Shown here one piece after another: positions 19,322-28,443 of a DNA stretch of 64,000 nt. Each line of letters begins with the position of its first letter. The first letter of the stretch is position 1. The notes below the pieces were generated by a model. That model was not told where the DNA came from and made no database searches. It saw only the letters and a list, made by a program, of their open reading frames with translations. The translations under genes were made by a program, and so were the position numbers. The stretch is from Methanobacteriales archaeon HGW-Methanobacteriales-1 (GTDB lineage: Archaea; Methanobacteriota; Methanobacteria; Methanobacteriales; Methanobacteriaceae): positions 186,001 through 250,000 of the forward strand of contig PGYO01000005.1 of NCBI GenBank assembly GCA_002839705.1. The letters are read 5' to 3'.

Positions 19322-19834
19322 ATGGAAGTTTTTGAAGCTATATCTAAAAGAAAAAGTATTAGAAAATACCAGAACAAGGAAATAGAAGATGAGAAACTCG
19401 ATAAAATTTTAGAATCGGCCAGAATCGCACCTTCTGCAGCAAATAGGCAGGAATGGAAATTTATTGTGGTTAAAAATCAAGAAACCCTTGATAAACTGGT
19501 GGAAGCTGCTAATGGCCAAAAATTTGTAGGTCAAGCTCCAGTAACAATTGTGGCCTGTTCCACGGAATCAGAAAGAGTTATGCCTTGTGGTCAATACGCT
19601 TATACTGTGGACTTGTCAATTGCAGTATCTTTCATGATTTTAGAGGCCACTGAACTGGGTCTGGGTACTTGCTGGCTAGGGGCTTACAATGAAGATGCAG
19701 TTAAGGAAATTTTAGATATTCCCGAAGAAATAAGGACTGTGGCCATGTTTACTTTAGGATATGCAGATAATGGATCAGTAAATACTCCAAGAAAGGCCAT
19801 CGATGAAATTGTTTGCTATGAAAAGTATGAATAA
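19322..19834 (+). CDS. Nitroreductase family protein
   Basis: The protein has 170 residues from the ATG preceded by ggtgag. It is an FMN-dependent nitroreductase-fold protein: the N-terminal [14 protein letters not shown] and [18 protein letters not shown] bind the FMN phosphate, and [19 protein letters not shown] is the family hallmark near residue 110. Such enzymes reduce nitro compounds, quinones or act on other small substrates using NAD(P)H. The upstream TTG with its longer frame is rejected because it would lie before the ribosome binding site. It stands downstream of the HxlR/31-residue pair and could be part of the same response. Confidence 0.88.
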   Translation: MEVFEAISKRKSIRKYQNKEIEDEKLDKILESARIAPSAANRQEWKFIVVKNQETLDKLVEAANGQKFVGQAPVTIVACSTESERVMPCGQYAYTVDLSIAVSFMILEATELGLGTCWLGAYNEDAVKEILDIPEEIRTVAMFTLGYADNGSVNTPRKAIDEIVCYEKYE

Positions 19835-19947
19835 TACTTATTCAATTTTAATTCTATATTTTCATAAAAAAATTAAAATTAATTCCAAAAATAATTAAAT
19901 TCTTATATTTTCATAAATCAAATAATATATAATAAATAAAATTTTTA

Positions 19948-20649
19948 CTATTTTTGCCCGTGGGGACATATATGGATGCATAATCCACAGACAGGCATTT
20001 CACCAGCTTTTTCTAAGTCTTTAAAGTATTCTTCACACTTTCGAGCGTCGTATCGTACTTCGCGCGGTTCATCAGCGTGAAAAGTTCTTCCAGTAAATGC
20101 TTTGGCTGGACATACTTCTACACATTTGTTACATTCTCCGCAGGAATCTTCCATAGGGCTACCCGTAACTTCTAGTGGGGCGTTGGTCAGTACAGTAATC
20201 CAACGCACCCTGGGCCCCGCCTCAGGATTAATAAGTAAACAACTTTTTCCAATCCAACCGATACCCGCCAGATGGGCGGCTAATTTATGAGAAAAAACGG
20301 CTGCTATACGCTCATCATCGCAGCGCTTGGAAGCAGGTATGGGTAGGACTCTAAAACCCTCTTTTTGTAAGAAATTACTTATTTTATAGGAAACAATATC
20401 CAAGCGCTGATTAGTAACTTCATAGGCGTGCAAGTAATTCACTGCTTCAGGCCTATCCATTTCAGGGGATAATTGGTCTACCACATCATCTAATAGTCTT
20501 ATTCCTAAAGTAATGGATTTGGGATATTCATCCAGTAAATCCCGAGCATATTCCTTAATAAAATGTCGGGCTGGAGCTAAATCGGCCACTCCCACAAATT
20601 CTACACCGTCATTTTCTGCAATTTCTTTTATTTTGCCGTAGAGGTTCAT
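19948..20649 (-). CDS. 4Fe-4S epoxyqueuosine reductase-like (QueG-related) protein
   Basis: The protein has 233 residues. The N-terminal two thirds is the domain shared with QueG and corrinoid reductive dehalogenases (KLAAHLAGIGWIGKSCLLIN and VRWITVLTNAPLEV). A ferredoxin-like part follows with CGECNKCVEVCPAKAF and CGLCIHICPHGQK, enough for two 4Fe-4S clusters. It is shorter than true QueG and lacks the C-terminal HEAT-like tail, so a role other than tRNA modification is likely. A truncated paralogue lies at 25404. The protein is probably cytoplasmic. Confidence 0.82.
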   Translation of the reverse strand: MNLYGKIKEIAENDGVEFVGVADLAPARHFIKEYARDLLDEYPKSITLGIRLLDDVVDQLSPEMDRPEAVNYLHAYEVTNQRLDIVSYKISNFLQKEGFRVLPIPASKRCDDERIAAVFSHKLAAHLAGIGWIGKSCLLINPEAGPRVRWITVLTNAPLEVTGSPMEDSCGECNKCVEVCPAKAFTGRTFHADEPREVRYDARKCEEYFKDLEKAGEMPVCGLCIHICPHGQK

Positions 20650-20800
20650 TATATCACACAGTTACCATAAAAGCTCATGAAATCTAAATTAAATCTAAAA
20701 TTCACCCTATTTAAAAATAGTTATTTTTTTTATTAACTTTGTGGTGGGTTATTTCATATGAAAATTTTATTATTCCATTTTTGAGTCATATTTACGTGTA

Positions 20801-21772
20801 TTATTCATTATTATAATACCTTTTGAAAATTCGACAGATTGCCAGGGTTACCCAGTATATTAAATCTTTATCTCTAATCATTAGAAGTTTTAAATTGAAT
20901 GTGCCATCTGTTGTTTGTTGTTGTGCCAGCCAATCCAGAGCTAATTTTATCTGAGGTTCTTCTTTTTTAAATCCTAAAAAATACAAAGAATCAAGAGAAG
21001 TAACAATGTTAGTGAACCAGAACGGGAAAGAAACACTTTCCCAGTATTTTTTATCTTTCCGGTCATTATATTTATCTCTCTGGAAAAATCGACTCATTAA
21101 TAGCTTTCCAGCATAATGAGCATCAGGGGACTGGTGATATTCTGGATGAGCAGCAAAAGCTCTAAGAACCATCCCGGTGATTAAGTGGGAAAATGGTTTA
21201 CTAGGGTCTGATGGCAGAGGTCGCGGAAGTTTTAATGAATCAGTATAATTTATTTTCAAGGTTCTAAATGGAATGGCCCATCCTCCATCATTTTGCCGGT
21301 GAGAAAGCAGCCATTTAAATCCTTTTTCTATTCTAGGATCGTCATGGTATCCTGATTTTATTAGAAGTTCCATAATTGCAGAGGAATAGGTGGGAGCATA
21401 CTGTTTTCCATAAATTCCTCTAAAGTCTCCTTCACTGGTCTGACACTTAAAAAGAAATTCAGCGGCCTTTTCAATGGAGGGATGGTCTTTATGGAATCCG
21501 TATTTTTCCACTAATTCTCCTAACTGTCTAAATGTCTCCAACTGATTATAATCCTCTGTAGATCGCAATTTATGATTTCCTCCAGGGTATTTCCAGAAAC
21601 CATCATCTTGTTGTTTATTAATTATTTTTTTAGGGGCTGGCAACTCCCAAAGCGTATTGATTTTTGCTACCTTTTCTTCTAAAAGATCCTTTCTGGTGAA
21701 ATAATCAATGGCGGGATTAGAACAATTTAATAAAGTATTTAGGGGATTTAATTGTAATTTGTCGAGCCACAT
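20801..21772 (-). CDS. Alpha-alpha toroid (prenyltransferase/squalene-cyclase-like) protein
   Basis: The protein has 323 residues. It contains repeated helical units with a Q/D-DG-W/F motif: NKQQDDGFWKYPGGN, KCQTSEGDFRGIYGK, SHRQNDGGWAIPFR and AQQQTTDGTFNLKL. These QW-like repeats mark the terpenoid cyclase/prenyltransferase toroid fold. No catalytic DxDD of squalene-hopene cyclases is visible, so the reaction is unknown and may be non-enzymatic. It starts 15 bases after the acetyltransferase gene and closes a three-gene set (methyltransferase, GNAT, this). Confidence 0.7.
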   Translation of the reverse strand: MWLDKLQLNPLNTLLNCSNPAIDYFTRKDLLEEKVAKINTLWELPAPKKIINKQQDDGFWKYPGGNHKLRSTEDYNQLETFRQLGELVEKYGFHKDHPSIEKAAEFLFKCQTSEGDFRGIYGKQYAPTYSSAIMELLIKSGYHDDPRIEKGFKWLLSHRQNDGGWAIPFRTLKINYTDSLKLPRPLPSDPSKPFSHLITGMVLRAFAAHPEYHQSPDAHYAGKLLMSRFFQRDKYNDRKDKKYWESVSFPFWFTNIVTSLDSLYFLGFKKEEPQIKLALDWLAQQQTTDGTFNLKLLMIRDKDLIYWVTLAICRIFKRYYNNE

Positions 21773-21787
21773 GGTTCTTTACCTAAT

Positions 21788-22261
21788 CTATTTCTTTTCC
21801 TTCTTTTCCAGGATAAGATGTCTGGGAAAGAAATTGAAACTGCTATAAAATGGCAGTAAATCTTCATTGCCCACGGCCACCACGATTTTTAATTCGTCAG
21901 TATCCTGGCTTTCCATCCATTCCATGGCCCTTTTCACCATTTCTTTACCTAAACCTAACTTTCGGTACTCTTTTTCTAGATAAATAGAATCTATTTCTCC
22001 TTTACCTTCATCACTAATGGAACTAATGCAATAACCTACAAAACAGTCTTTATCACAATCAGATACAACTTCTACTCTCATATTATCTGGGGATGATTTT
22101 TTTAAAAGTTCCTCTTTTCTATTCTCAAAATTGGCGGCATGATATTTTTCCTGGAAATGAGACGATATGTTGCTATGATGATTTTTAAGATTCGTCCAGA
22201 GTGGCTTAATAAGATCTAAATCATTACCACTAATAATTTTAAATTCAAGTTTTTTGCTCAT
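21788..22261 (-). CDS. GNAT-family N-acetyltransferase
   Basis: The protein has 157 residues. The acetyl-CoA binding motif is SIYLEKEYRKLGLGKEMVKR (about residues 93-112), and the preceding CFVGYCISSISDEGKGEID gives the central strand. The fold is that of general N-acetyltransferases; the substrate is not predictable. It lies in a minus-strand group between a methyltransferase and a toroid protein with gaps of 38 and 15 bases, so these three are probably one operon. Confidence 0.82.
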   Translation of the reverse strand: MSKKLEFKIISGNDLDLIKPLWTNLKNHHSNISSHFQEKYHAANFENRKEELLKKSSPDNMRVEVVSDCDKDCFVGYCISSISDEGKGEIDSIYLEKEYRKLGLGKEMVKRAMEWMESQDTDELKIVVAVGNEDLLPFYSSFNFFPRHLILEKKEKK

Positions 22262-22299
22262 TTTCCGTTACCTCATTTACAAATACTATTTTACTGGCA

Positions 22300-22986
22300 T
22301 TATTTTCGCCCGTATAAAACCACAAAATTATAATATTTGTAATAAACATCCACATATTTAAATCCGGCTTCCTTAAGCCAGTTTATGTTATCTTCCAGGG
22401 TGGCAGGATTGTCAAACTTCATGCGCTCTAAAATAACAGCTTTATCATCTTCTTCAAGATTGGCCTGCTGAATTACTTCCAGCCAGTTCTTTTGGTAAGT
22501 TTCTTCACAGTAAGAATTTGGTGCGATTACTTCATCAGCATTTAAGAATAAACCACCCGGATTTAAATGATCATACGCTTTTTGATAAAGTGATTTAATG
22601 TCACTGTGATTTAGGTGGTGAATGGAGAGTGAAGAGACTATCATATCAAATAAGCCGTCAAAATCATACTTTAAATAATCTTCATTAATGTATTCGAAGT
22701 TTTCTTGCCCTGAAAATCGGCTTTTAGCAATATTTAACATTTCAGGGGCCATGTCCACTAATTGAAACTGGGCCTGTGGATGTTTTTCCCATAGAAGCTG
22801 AGTTAAAAGTCCAGTACCGGCCCCTAAATCTAAAATTCGAGGATTATTATTGTCTGTGTCTGCCAACTGGGCCAGAGTTCCATAATAAACGTCAAAATTG
22901 GGTATAATTGCTTTTCGATCTTTGTCATATGCTTGGGCAGCATTATCGAACTTTTTTCTTAGTAGATTTCTGTCTTGTTGGTTCAT
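22300..22986 (-). CDS. Class I SAM-dependent methyltransferase
   Basis: The protein has 228 residues. The SAM-binding motif I is RILDLGAGTGLLTQLLWEK (about 50-68), motif II is FQLVDMAPEMLNIAK, and the motif near DMIVSSLSIHHLNHSDIKSL is typical of the UbiE/COQ5-like set. The C-terminus ends in YYNFVVLYGRK. The substrate is unknown. It is the first gene of a minus-strand trio with a GNAT and a toroid protein. A ribosome binding site (cagggatt) precedes the ATG. Confidence 0.85.
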   Translation of the reverse strand: MNQQDRNLLRKKFDNAAQAYDKDRKAIIPNFDVYYGTLAQLADTDNNNPRILDLGAGTGLLTQLLWEKHPQAQFQLVDMAPEMLNIAKSRFSGQENFEYINEDYLKYDFDGLFDMIVSSLSIHHLNHSDIKSLYQKAYDHLNPGGLFLNADEVIAPNSYCEETYQKNWLEVIQQANLEEDDKAVILERMKFDNPATLEDNINWLKEAGFKYVDVYYKYYNFVVLYGRK

Positions 22987-23164
22987 ACAATCCCTGCTGA
23001 TTTTTTTTCTTGATACACGTTTGATACAAATATATTTTAAGTTTTATTCACATTAATTTAATTATATTAAACCAAATTTATTAATTCTATCAAAATTAAG
23101 GTAAAATTTGATTTTCAAGATTTTAAAAGCAATATTTTTACAATTTTCATTTAGGAGTGCAATA

Positions 23165-23773
23165 ATGATAATTAAAAAATTGGATTTGGATGTTCATGAC
23201 TCTAAGAAGGTTTCAGAACTCATTTATTTTACTGATGCTCATACTTATGATCAGATTTTAAAAAATAAATCTCAGGCAGTAAATAAAATTGAAAAACTGG
23301 TAAAAGCTGGAAATAATAGTATTGGATATGAAAATATTTTTGTGGTCACGGGGCATGATGATGAACATGTTTTAGGAATGCTGATAACTTCTAGTAGTGA
23401 AGAAAGTAGTTCTAAACAGGAAATTAAAGCATTCTTAAAAGTTTTTTCACCTTTAGATGTAATAAGATTCACTATTTTAGGTTTAATTGATGCCAGGCTT
23501 TTAACAGATGTTGGACCTCAAGATTTTTATCTGGCATGTGTAGCTGTAGATGAAAAGGCCAGAGGCCAGGGGATCGGAACATTTATTTTAGAAAGTGCCG
23601 TGGAAATGTCCCGGGATGAAGGAAAAGAAAAGGCAGTATTAGATGTTGATTTTAATAATGAAGGGGCCCGGCGATTATATGAGCGATTTGGATTTAAAAT
23701 CTCTGGCCAAAAAACCATGAGATGGTTTGGTGGGGAGAAGGGAATGTATAATATGGAGTTTTTAATTAAATAA
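23165..23773 (+). CDS. GNAT-family N-acetyltransferase
   Basis: The protein has 202 residues from the ATG preceded by aggagtgcaata. The acetyl-CoA motif is CVAVDEKARGQGIGTFILES (about residues 122-141), followed by ARRLYERFGFKISGQKTMRW. An upstream in-frame ATG at 23108 would lie before the ribosome binding site. The substrate is unknown. It is followed 57 bases later by a flavodoxin gene on the same strand. Confidence 0.85.
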   Translation: MIIKKLDLDVHDSKKVSELIYFTDAHTYDQILKNKSQAVNKIEKLVKAGNNSIGYENIFVVTGHDDEHVLGMLITSSSEESSSKQEIKAFLKVFSPLDVIRFTILGLIDARLLTDVGPQDFYLACVAVDEKARGQGIGTFILESAVEMSRDEGKEKAVLDVDFNNEGARRLYERFGFKISGQKTMRWFGGEKGMYNMEFLIK

Positions 23774-23830
23774 GTAATATATAAAATAAAACCAAAATTT
23801 TGAAATTAATTGGTTAAGGCGGGGTAAAAG

Positions 23831-24292
23831 ATGAAAATAGGAATTATTGTGTATTCTAAAACTGAAAATACGTATTCTGTAGCTCAAAAACTTCAAAAAA
23901 AGTTCCAGGAAAGTCACGAAGTAGAAATTGAAAGTGTGGTTCCGGCGGGTGAAGTTCCTATGAAAGCAAAAAATGTGGAGTTCCAAAGCAAACCAGAACT
24001 TGAATCATACGATGCCCTAATTTTTGGTGCCCCTGTACATGCATTTTCCCTGGCACCTCCTATGAAATCTTATCTGGAGCAACTTGACTCATTGCAAGAT
24101 AAGAAAATTGCTTGTTTTGTTACTAAGGGCCTAAAATTTAATTGGACTGGTGGAAATCAGGCCATTGGGAAAATGAAAAAAATTTGCGAGTCCAAAGGTG
24201 GAAAAGTAGTTGGAACCGATATCGTGGTCTGGAATAAGAGTAGGGATCAAAAAATTGACGAGATGATTCGGAAATTCGCTGTTTTATTTTAA
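23831..24292 (+). CDS. Flavodoxin family protein
   Basis: The protein has 153 residues. The FMN phosphate loop is visible as IVYSKTENTYSVAQKL (residues 6-21), and the 50s loop is FGAPVHAFSLAPPM around residue 68. These small flavoproteins move electrons between redox partners. A second flavodoxin-like gene lies at 32494. It follows a GNAT gene on the same strand after a gap that includes a gggg ribosome binding site. Confidence 0.85.
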   Translation: MKIGIIVYSKTENTYSVAQKLQKKFQESHEVEIESVVPAGEVPMKAKNVEFQSKPELESYDALIFGAPVHAFSLAPPMKSYLEQLDSLQDKKIACFVTKGLKFNWTGGNQAIGKMKKICESKGGKVVGTDIVVWNKSRDQKIDEMIRKFAVLF

Positions 24293-24386
24293 ATTACCTT
24301 AAAAATTTTTATTTAATATCAAAAATTTCATTTCAATTTCTTTTATTAATTTTTTTATTTTCAAATCCTAATTTTTAAACAAAACC

Positions 24387-24440
24387 TTTATAAGCAACTT
24401 TATCAAAATATCAACTACTCGATATCAAGTGGTCGATATC
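24387..24440 (+). promoter_or_regulatory. TATA box and tcgatatc operator-like repeats of the PadR gene
   Basis: A TATA-like tttataag lies at 24387-24394. Just downstream, where transcription should begin, tcgatatc occurs at 24419-24426 and 24433-24440, 14 bases apart, which gives two palindromic gatatc cores on nearly the same helix face. This is the usual place for an archaeal repressor site, and the PadR-type regulator encoded at 24560 is the likely ligand. Confidence 0.5.
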
Positions 24441-24559
24441 GATTGATTGATAATGAGAATGTGGATAGTTCATTCCAATATTATTCAATATGGCCATTAA
24501 TAAATAATCAATTAATGAAATAAAATATTCTATAATCAAATAGGAGAAATTGATTTAGA

Positions 24560-25135
24560 ATGTGGGATAACTGGAAGAATACATTGCAAAACTGGAAAAG
24601 TCTGCATGAGAAAGTAGATCAACTACATAAATTAGGTGGCCTAAGAATATGGATACTTCATGTACTTAGCCACGGCCCAAAAAATGGGGTAGAAATAATG
24701 GATTCTATACAGGAACACTATGAGGGAATGTATAAGATGAAAGATCATTTTTCAGACTTTTCTCATTCAGGAAGACACTACAACATGCATCTTAATAAAA
24801 CCATGAAGCGTGCGGCTTCACGTCCTTCACCAGGTTCTGTGTATCCCATGTTAAAAAAAATGGTCGCCGAAGATTTAATAACTAAAATGGATGATGGAAA
24901 ATATGATTTAACAGAAACTGGCCGGGAAACCATCTATGAAATATTTGGAAATACACATAACCGCCAGGGCACTTATCATCAGCCACAAGCCATTGAAAGT
25001 GCATTAATAGAAATTGATAACTACATTTCATATCTGGAAGATATAAATAAAGAGAATCTAGCTCCTCATAAAGAGATAATAGCGTCTTTAAAGGAGAGAA
25101 TTACTAAAATTAAAGATTCAATTCATGAAAATTAA
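24560..25135 (+). CDS. PadR-family transcriptional regulator
   Basis: The protein has 191 residues. The winged helix includes LRIWILHVLSHGPKNGVEIM, SPGSVYPMLKKMVAEDLITK and DDGKYDLTETGRETIYEIFG. An unusual His-rich insertion (KDHFSDFSHSGRHYNMHLNK, residues about 54-78) sits between the first helix and the recognition helix; its several His could bind metal. A C-terminal helix from about 140 to 185 should form the dimer. The preceding spacer holds tcgatatc repeats, so autorepression is likely. Confidence 0.83.
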   Translation: MWDNWKNTLQNWKSLHEKVDQLHKLGGLRIWILHVLSHGPKNGVEIMDSIQEHYEGMYKMKDHFSDFSHSGRHYNMHLNKTMKRAASRPSPGSVYPMLKKMVAEDLITKMDDGKYDLTETGRETIYEIFGNTHNRQGTYHQPQAIESALIEIDNYISYLEDINKENLAPHKEIIASLKERITKIKDSIHEN

Positions 25136-25145
25136 AAATAAATAA

Positions 25146-25252
25146 GGCCCTCTGTATTATTATCTACCGCCTCCAACTGGTAATAAAATACTTCTCAGGG
25201 GCTGTATATCTTCCTAATTTTTACATATATAGCTCGCCTTAGCTGGGGCTAT
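25146..25252 (+). other. GC-richer structured stretch after padR
   Basis: This spacer contains an imperfect long hairpin: ggccctctg then tattattatctacc (25146-25168) faces ggtaataaaata then cttctcaggggc (25179-25202). A second hairpin follows: atagc (25229-25233) with gctat (25248-25252), alternatively agct with agct. Such base pairing is rare in the A/T-rich spacers here. It may be a terminator, a structured 3' end, or a small RNA. No protein frame is credible. Confidence 0.4.
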
Positions 25253-25403
25253 CTTAAAATTTCACCATCAATCATAATTCTATCACAAAATCAATAATAA
25301 AACTCGAAAATTCACAAGAATCATTTAAATTAATGACTTGGTGTTGTTAAAAAAAATTAATAAATTAGAATAGAAAAAAAAGATTAATTAAGGATGTAAA
25401 AAT

Positions 25404-25868
25404 ATGGAATTTGAAAATTTGGCAAGAAAAACCATTGAAACTGAATGTGAAGACTATTATTTTGGTATTGCTGATTTATCCAATGTAGAAAAGTCTGAAA
25501 CTCAAAAATATGGCTCTCTATTAGATGCATATCCTAATGCGATTTCTATAGGCCTAACCATATTCCCCAGGATTTCCCATGTATCACATCAGAGTGAATA
25601 TGAAAAAATTTACAATGACACCAAAAACGTGGCCGATGGTAAGATAGATATTATAACTGCACGTTTGAGTGAAATGCTGCAGAAAAATGGCTATGCTGCT
25701 TTTTCAGTTCCTAAGATTGAAACTAATGAAAAACTATTCCTTTATTTACATAAACTAGCTGCTAGAATGGCAGGGTTAGGCCGAATTGAAAAGAATTGTA
25801 CTGTCAAGACGCTAGATGGTGGTCGGTATGTTAATTGGGGCACGGTACTAACTAATGCTCCATTATAA
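25404..25868 (+). CDS. Truncated QueG-like protein lacking the ferredoxin domain
   Basis: The protein has 154 residues. It aligns by eye with the first two thirds of the protein at 19948-20649: LLDAYPNAISIGLTIFPRIS, KLAARMAGLGRIEKNCTV and VNWGTVLTNAPL match DEYPKSITLGIRL, KLAAHLAGIGWIGKSCLL and VRWITVLTNAPL. It stops immediately after NAPL, exactly before the cysteine clusters begin in the paralogue. No remnant of the Fe-S domain follows. It is either a decaying duplicate or a cluster-free form. The next gene (GNAT) starts 26 bases downstream. Confidence 0.6.
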   Translation: MEFENLARKTIETECEDYYFGIADLSNVEKSETQKYGSLLDAYPNAISIGLTIFPRISHVSHQSEYEKIYNDTKNVADGKIDIITARLSEMLQKNGYAAFSVPKIETNEKLFLYLHKLAARMAGLGRIEKNCTVKTLDGGRYVNWGTVLTNAPL

Positions 25869-25894
25869 TTTTTCAATTCAAAGGAATGATTTAA

Positions 25895-26458
25895 ATGTCT
25901 ATTAAAACAGCAGTTAAAGAACATTTCCACCAAAGCCCCATTGCTGATCACTGGGCCTATTTTTTCCCAGACGAAAGTGTAAATGGGATAGATAGGTCCA
26001 TTTTCACGGATAATGGTCTGGAAATTAGAAAATTTAATTCATGTGATTTGGATAACTGCGCAAAACTGTTTAAAAAGGTATTTTCCTCTGCTCCATGGTA
26101 TGACGACTGGAAATCTCTGGAACAGGCCCGGAATTATCTGGGCGAATTAATTAAAAATCCAGCTTTTGAAGGATTTGTGGCCTGTGAAGGTTCTTCTATT
26201 GTGGCCGTTTGTTTAGGACACAATAGGTCGTGGTGGGCTGGCCAGGAATTCTTTGTCGATGAGTTCTTTGTGGAAAATAAAATGCAAGGAAATGGAATAG
26301 GAACAAAACTGTTAGCTGAGATTTCTAATTATCTTACCTGTCAGAATTATGTTCGTTTGACCTTATTAACCAATAAAGAAATACCTGCCGAAGCATTTTA
26401 TCTTAAAAATGGCTTTTATAATAATATTGAACGGACGGTAATGGTTAAAGAGCTTTAA
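25895..26458 (+). CDS. GNAT-family N-acetyltransferase
   Basis: The protein has 187 residues. The acetyl-CoA motif is FFVENKMQGNGIGTKLLAEI (about 123-142) followed by LTLLTNKEIPAEAFYLKNGF. An N-terminal extension of about 40 residues precedes the domain. The ATG follows caaaggaatgattta, a good ribosome binding site. Substrate unknown. It may be co-transcribed with the truncated QueG-like gene before it. Confidence 0.82.
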   Translation: MSIKTAVKEHFHQSPIADHWAYFFPDESVNGIDRSIFTDNGLEIRKFNSCDLDNCAKLFKKVFSSAPWYDDWKSLEQARNYLGELIKNPAFEGFVACEGSSIVAVCLGHNRSWWAGQEFFVDEFFVENKMQGNGIGTKLLAEISNYLTCQNYVRLTLLTNKEIPAEAFYLKNGFYNNIERTVMVKEL

Positions 26459-26687
26459 TATTTGATATTAATTACTAATAGTAAATTATCTTTTTATTTT
26501 TTCATTAATTAAAATAATAATTTATAATTTCAGATTAATTATTAATATTTATATTACTATTTTTAAACTTATTAGTATAAGATAATGGAATTACTATAAT
26601 GGCTTGCTTACAATGGATGTAACTTACAACATTATTTTTCTATTTAAAAAATAATATTTTTATAATTTAAAGATATTGGTATTGGCT

Positions 26688-27472
26688 TTAATTTTGATCT
26701 GCAAATTGCCACCATGCTACGGTTCCTAAAAGACCTAATAAAGTAGTTGAAATTAAGATCATATAACTGATTAAATCAGGATTTGGAGCACCAGCACCTG
26801 AAATTCCACTATAAATGGCTGGAATGGCCCAAGGGAAGTAGGGAGTGATATTGGGGATCCCCACAAACATTATTTGGGTCACAATCAAGGTACCAATTAC
26901 AAAACCTAATGGTGCCAAGTATCCGCGGGCAAAACTCGCTACAAGGGCTACTGGAGTACAAAGCAACATGGTAAAAAATGAAGTTATTAGGAAAATAATA
27001 AAGTAATGGTACGCTATTACAATAGACCAATTGGCAATATTCACTAAAAATCCGGTTAAAATTCCAGAAACAAAGAGGATTAAGGATAGCAAAAAACTCC
27101 ATGCAATAATGGTGATAAATTTTGATAAAACTATGCTGTACCTGGGGACTGGTAATGCTAAGAGGTCTTGTACCACCCGATCAGAATATTCTCGACCAAA
27201 AATCCATGCAGTAATGGTTCCAAAACCAATGGTCCCTAGAGTTAATATAATCATAATCAGCAAACCAAAAAAGGAAGACCAGTCATCTTTAAACATGGAC
27301 GCTTTGGCACTGACCATGGCAGAATTACCTACAAGCTCAGGATTTTTGGAAACAAAAACCATCAACCCCATGGTGATACCAATGCCGGAAAAGCCAGTAA
27401 TGTTATTATAAGTATTTTAGACTTTCTTACTTTAAGAATTTCCGCCCAAACAGTAGGATATAAACCTCTCAT
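26688..27472 (-). pseudogene. ABC-2 type transporter permease, frameshifted by one base
   Basis: The gene begins at the ATG 27470-27472, directly abutting the stop of the ATPase gene, with MRGLYPTVWAEILKVRKSK, the typical start of ABC-2 permeases. After LIITLLAF the frame runs into a stop, while the adjacent frame continues GIGITMGLMVFVSKNPEL through to the stop at 26688. Adding one base in the four-base A run at 27389-27392 (T run in the gene sense) restores a continuous protein of about 261 residues with six membrane helices. Either the gene is newly broken or the assembly has a homopolymer error. It works with the ATPase at 27473 to form an exporter. Confidence 0.75.
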
Positions 27473-28408
27473 TTAAACAACTCCTATTTGCCCAATAATT
27501 CTTAAGAAATAGGATTCAAGTTCTTCTTCTTCAACTTTTAACATGGAGGGTGGAAAACCTGCATCTACCAGATTTGAATTCACATATTCTGGATGAATTA
27601 TGGCATTTTCATTGGTAATTTCAATCAACCCGTCTTCATTAATTGTTGCATTATAACCTTTTCTGGTTAAAATTGACATTGCTCCATTTTTGTTCTCTAA
27701 ATCAATTAACAGACTCCTCTTACGGAAACAATGCAATTCTCTAGCATCCATCTCTTGAACAAGTTTTCCTTCATGGATGATACCAATGCGAGTGGCGATC
27801 TTGGAGATTTCACCAAGGATATGGCTGGAAATAAATACAGTAACTCCTTTATTGAAGGCAAGGTCACGTAAAAGTTCTCTTATTTCAACAATACCTGCTG
27901 GATCTAGCCCATTGGTAGGCTCATCCAGGATAAGAATTTCAGGATTGTGTATCAGGGCTTTTGCAAGTCCTAATCGCTGAGCATTCCCTAAAGAAAGATG
28001 TTTTGCCTTTCTATCTTGATAAAGACCAAGTTTAAGCTTTTCAATAATAGAATCTACTGCATTTGTGTTGGGAAGAAAACGTAATCTGCGGGTGATTTCC
28101 AGATTTTCTCTTACAGTAAGTTCGGGGTAGGAGTAAGGTATTTCAACAAGATAACCTACATTATTCCAGAGATTATGGCTTCGGGAATGGACTTTTTCAT
28201 TATTTAAGTATGATGAACCAGTTGTGGGACGTACCATACCCAGTATCATCCTGATGGTTGTGGTCTTACCGGCACCATTCAAACCTAAAAATCCATATAT
28301 TTCTCCTTTATTAACATTTAGGGATATTCCTTCTACGGCTTTTACAGAGCCATAGTTTTTTGATAGATTTTCGGTTTGAATAATCTCGTCCTTAATTATT
28401 TTTTTCAA
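27473..28408 (-). CDS. ABC transporter ATP-binding protein
   Basis: The protein has 311 residues. Motifs: Walker A GLNGAGKTTTIRM, Q-loop region VGYLVEIPYSYPELTVRENL where Gln is replaced by Val-Glu as in many bacitracin/ABC-2 exporters, signature LSLGNAQRLGLAKAL, Walker B PEILILDEPTNGLDP and H-loop ISSHILGEI. The C-terminal 90 residues form the regulatory extension seen in drug-export ATPases. Start is TTG at 28406-28408, preceded by aaaggggcg. The permease follows with no gap, and a TetR regulator gene lies 35 bases upstream, so the three form an inducible export operon. Confidence 0.92.
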   Translation of the reverse strand: MKKIIKDEIIQTENLSKNYGSVKAVEGISLNVNKGEIYGFLGLNGAGKTTTIRMILGMVRPTTGSSYLNNEKVHSRSHNLWNNVGYLVEIPYSYPELTVRENLEITRRLRFLPNTNAVDSIIEKLKLGLYQDRKAKHLSLGNAQRLGLAKALIHNPEILILDEPTNGLDPAGIVEIRELLRDLAFNKGVTVFISSHILGEISKIATRIGIIHEGKLVQEMDARELHCFRKRSLLIDLENKNGAMSILTRKGYNATINEDGLIEITNENAIIHPEYVNSNLVDAGFPPSMLKVEEEELESYFLRIIGQIGVV

Positions 28409-28443
28409 TTAAAACGCCCCTTTTGTTATAATTCTCCATTTAA

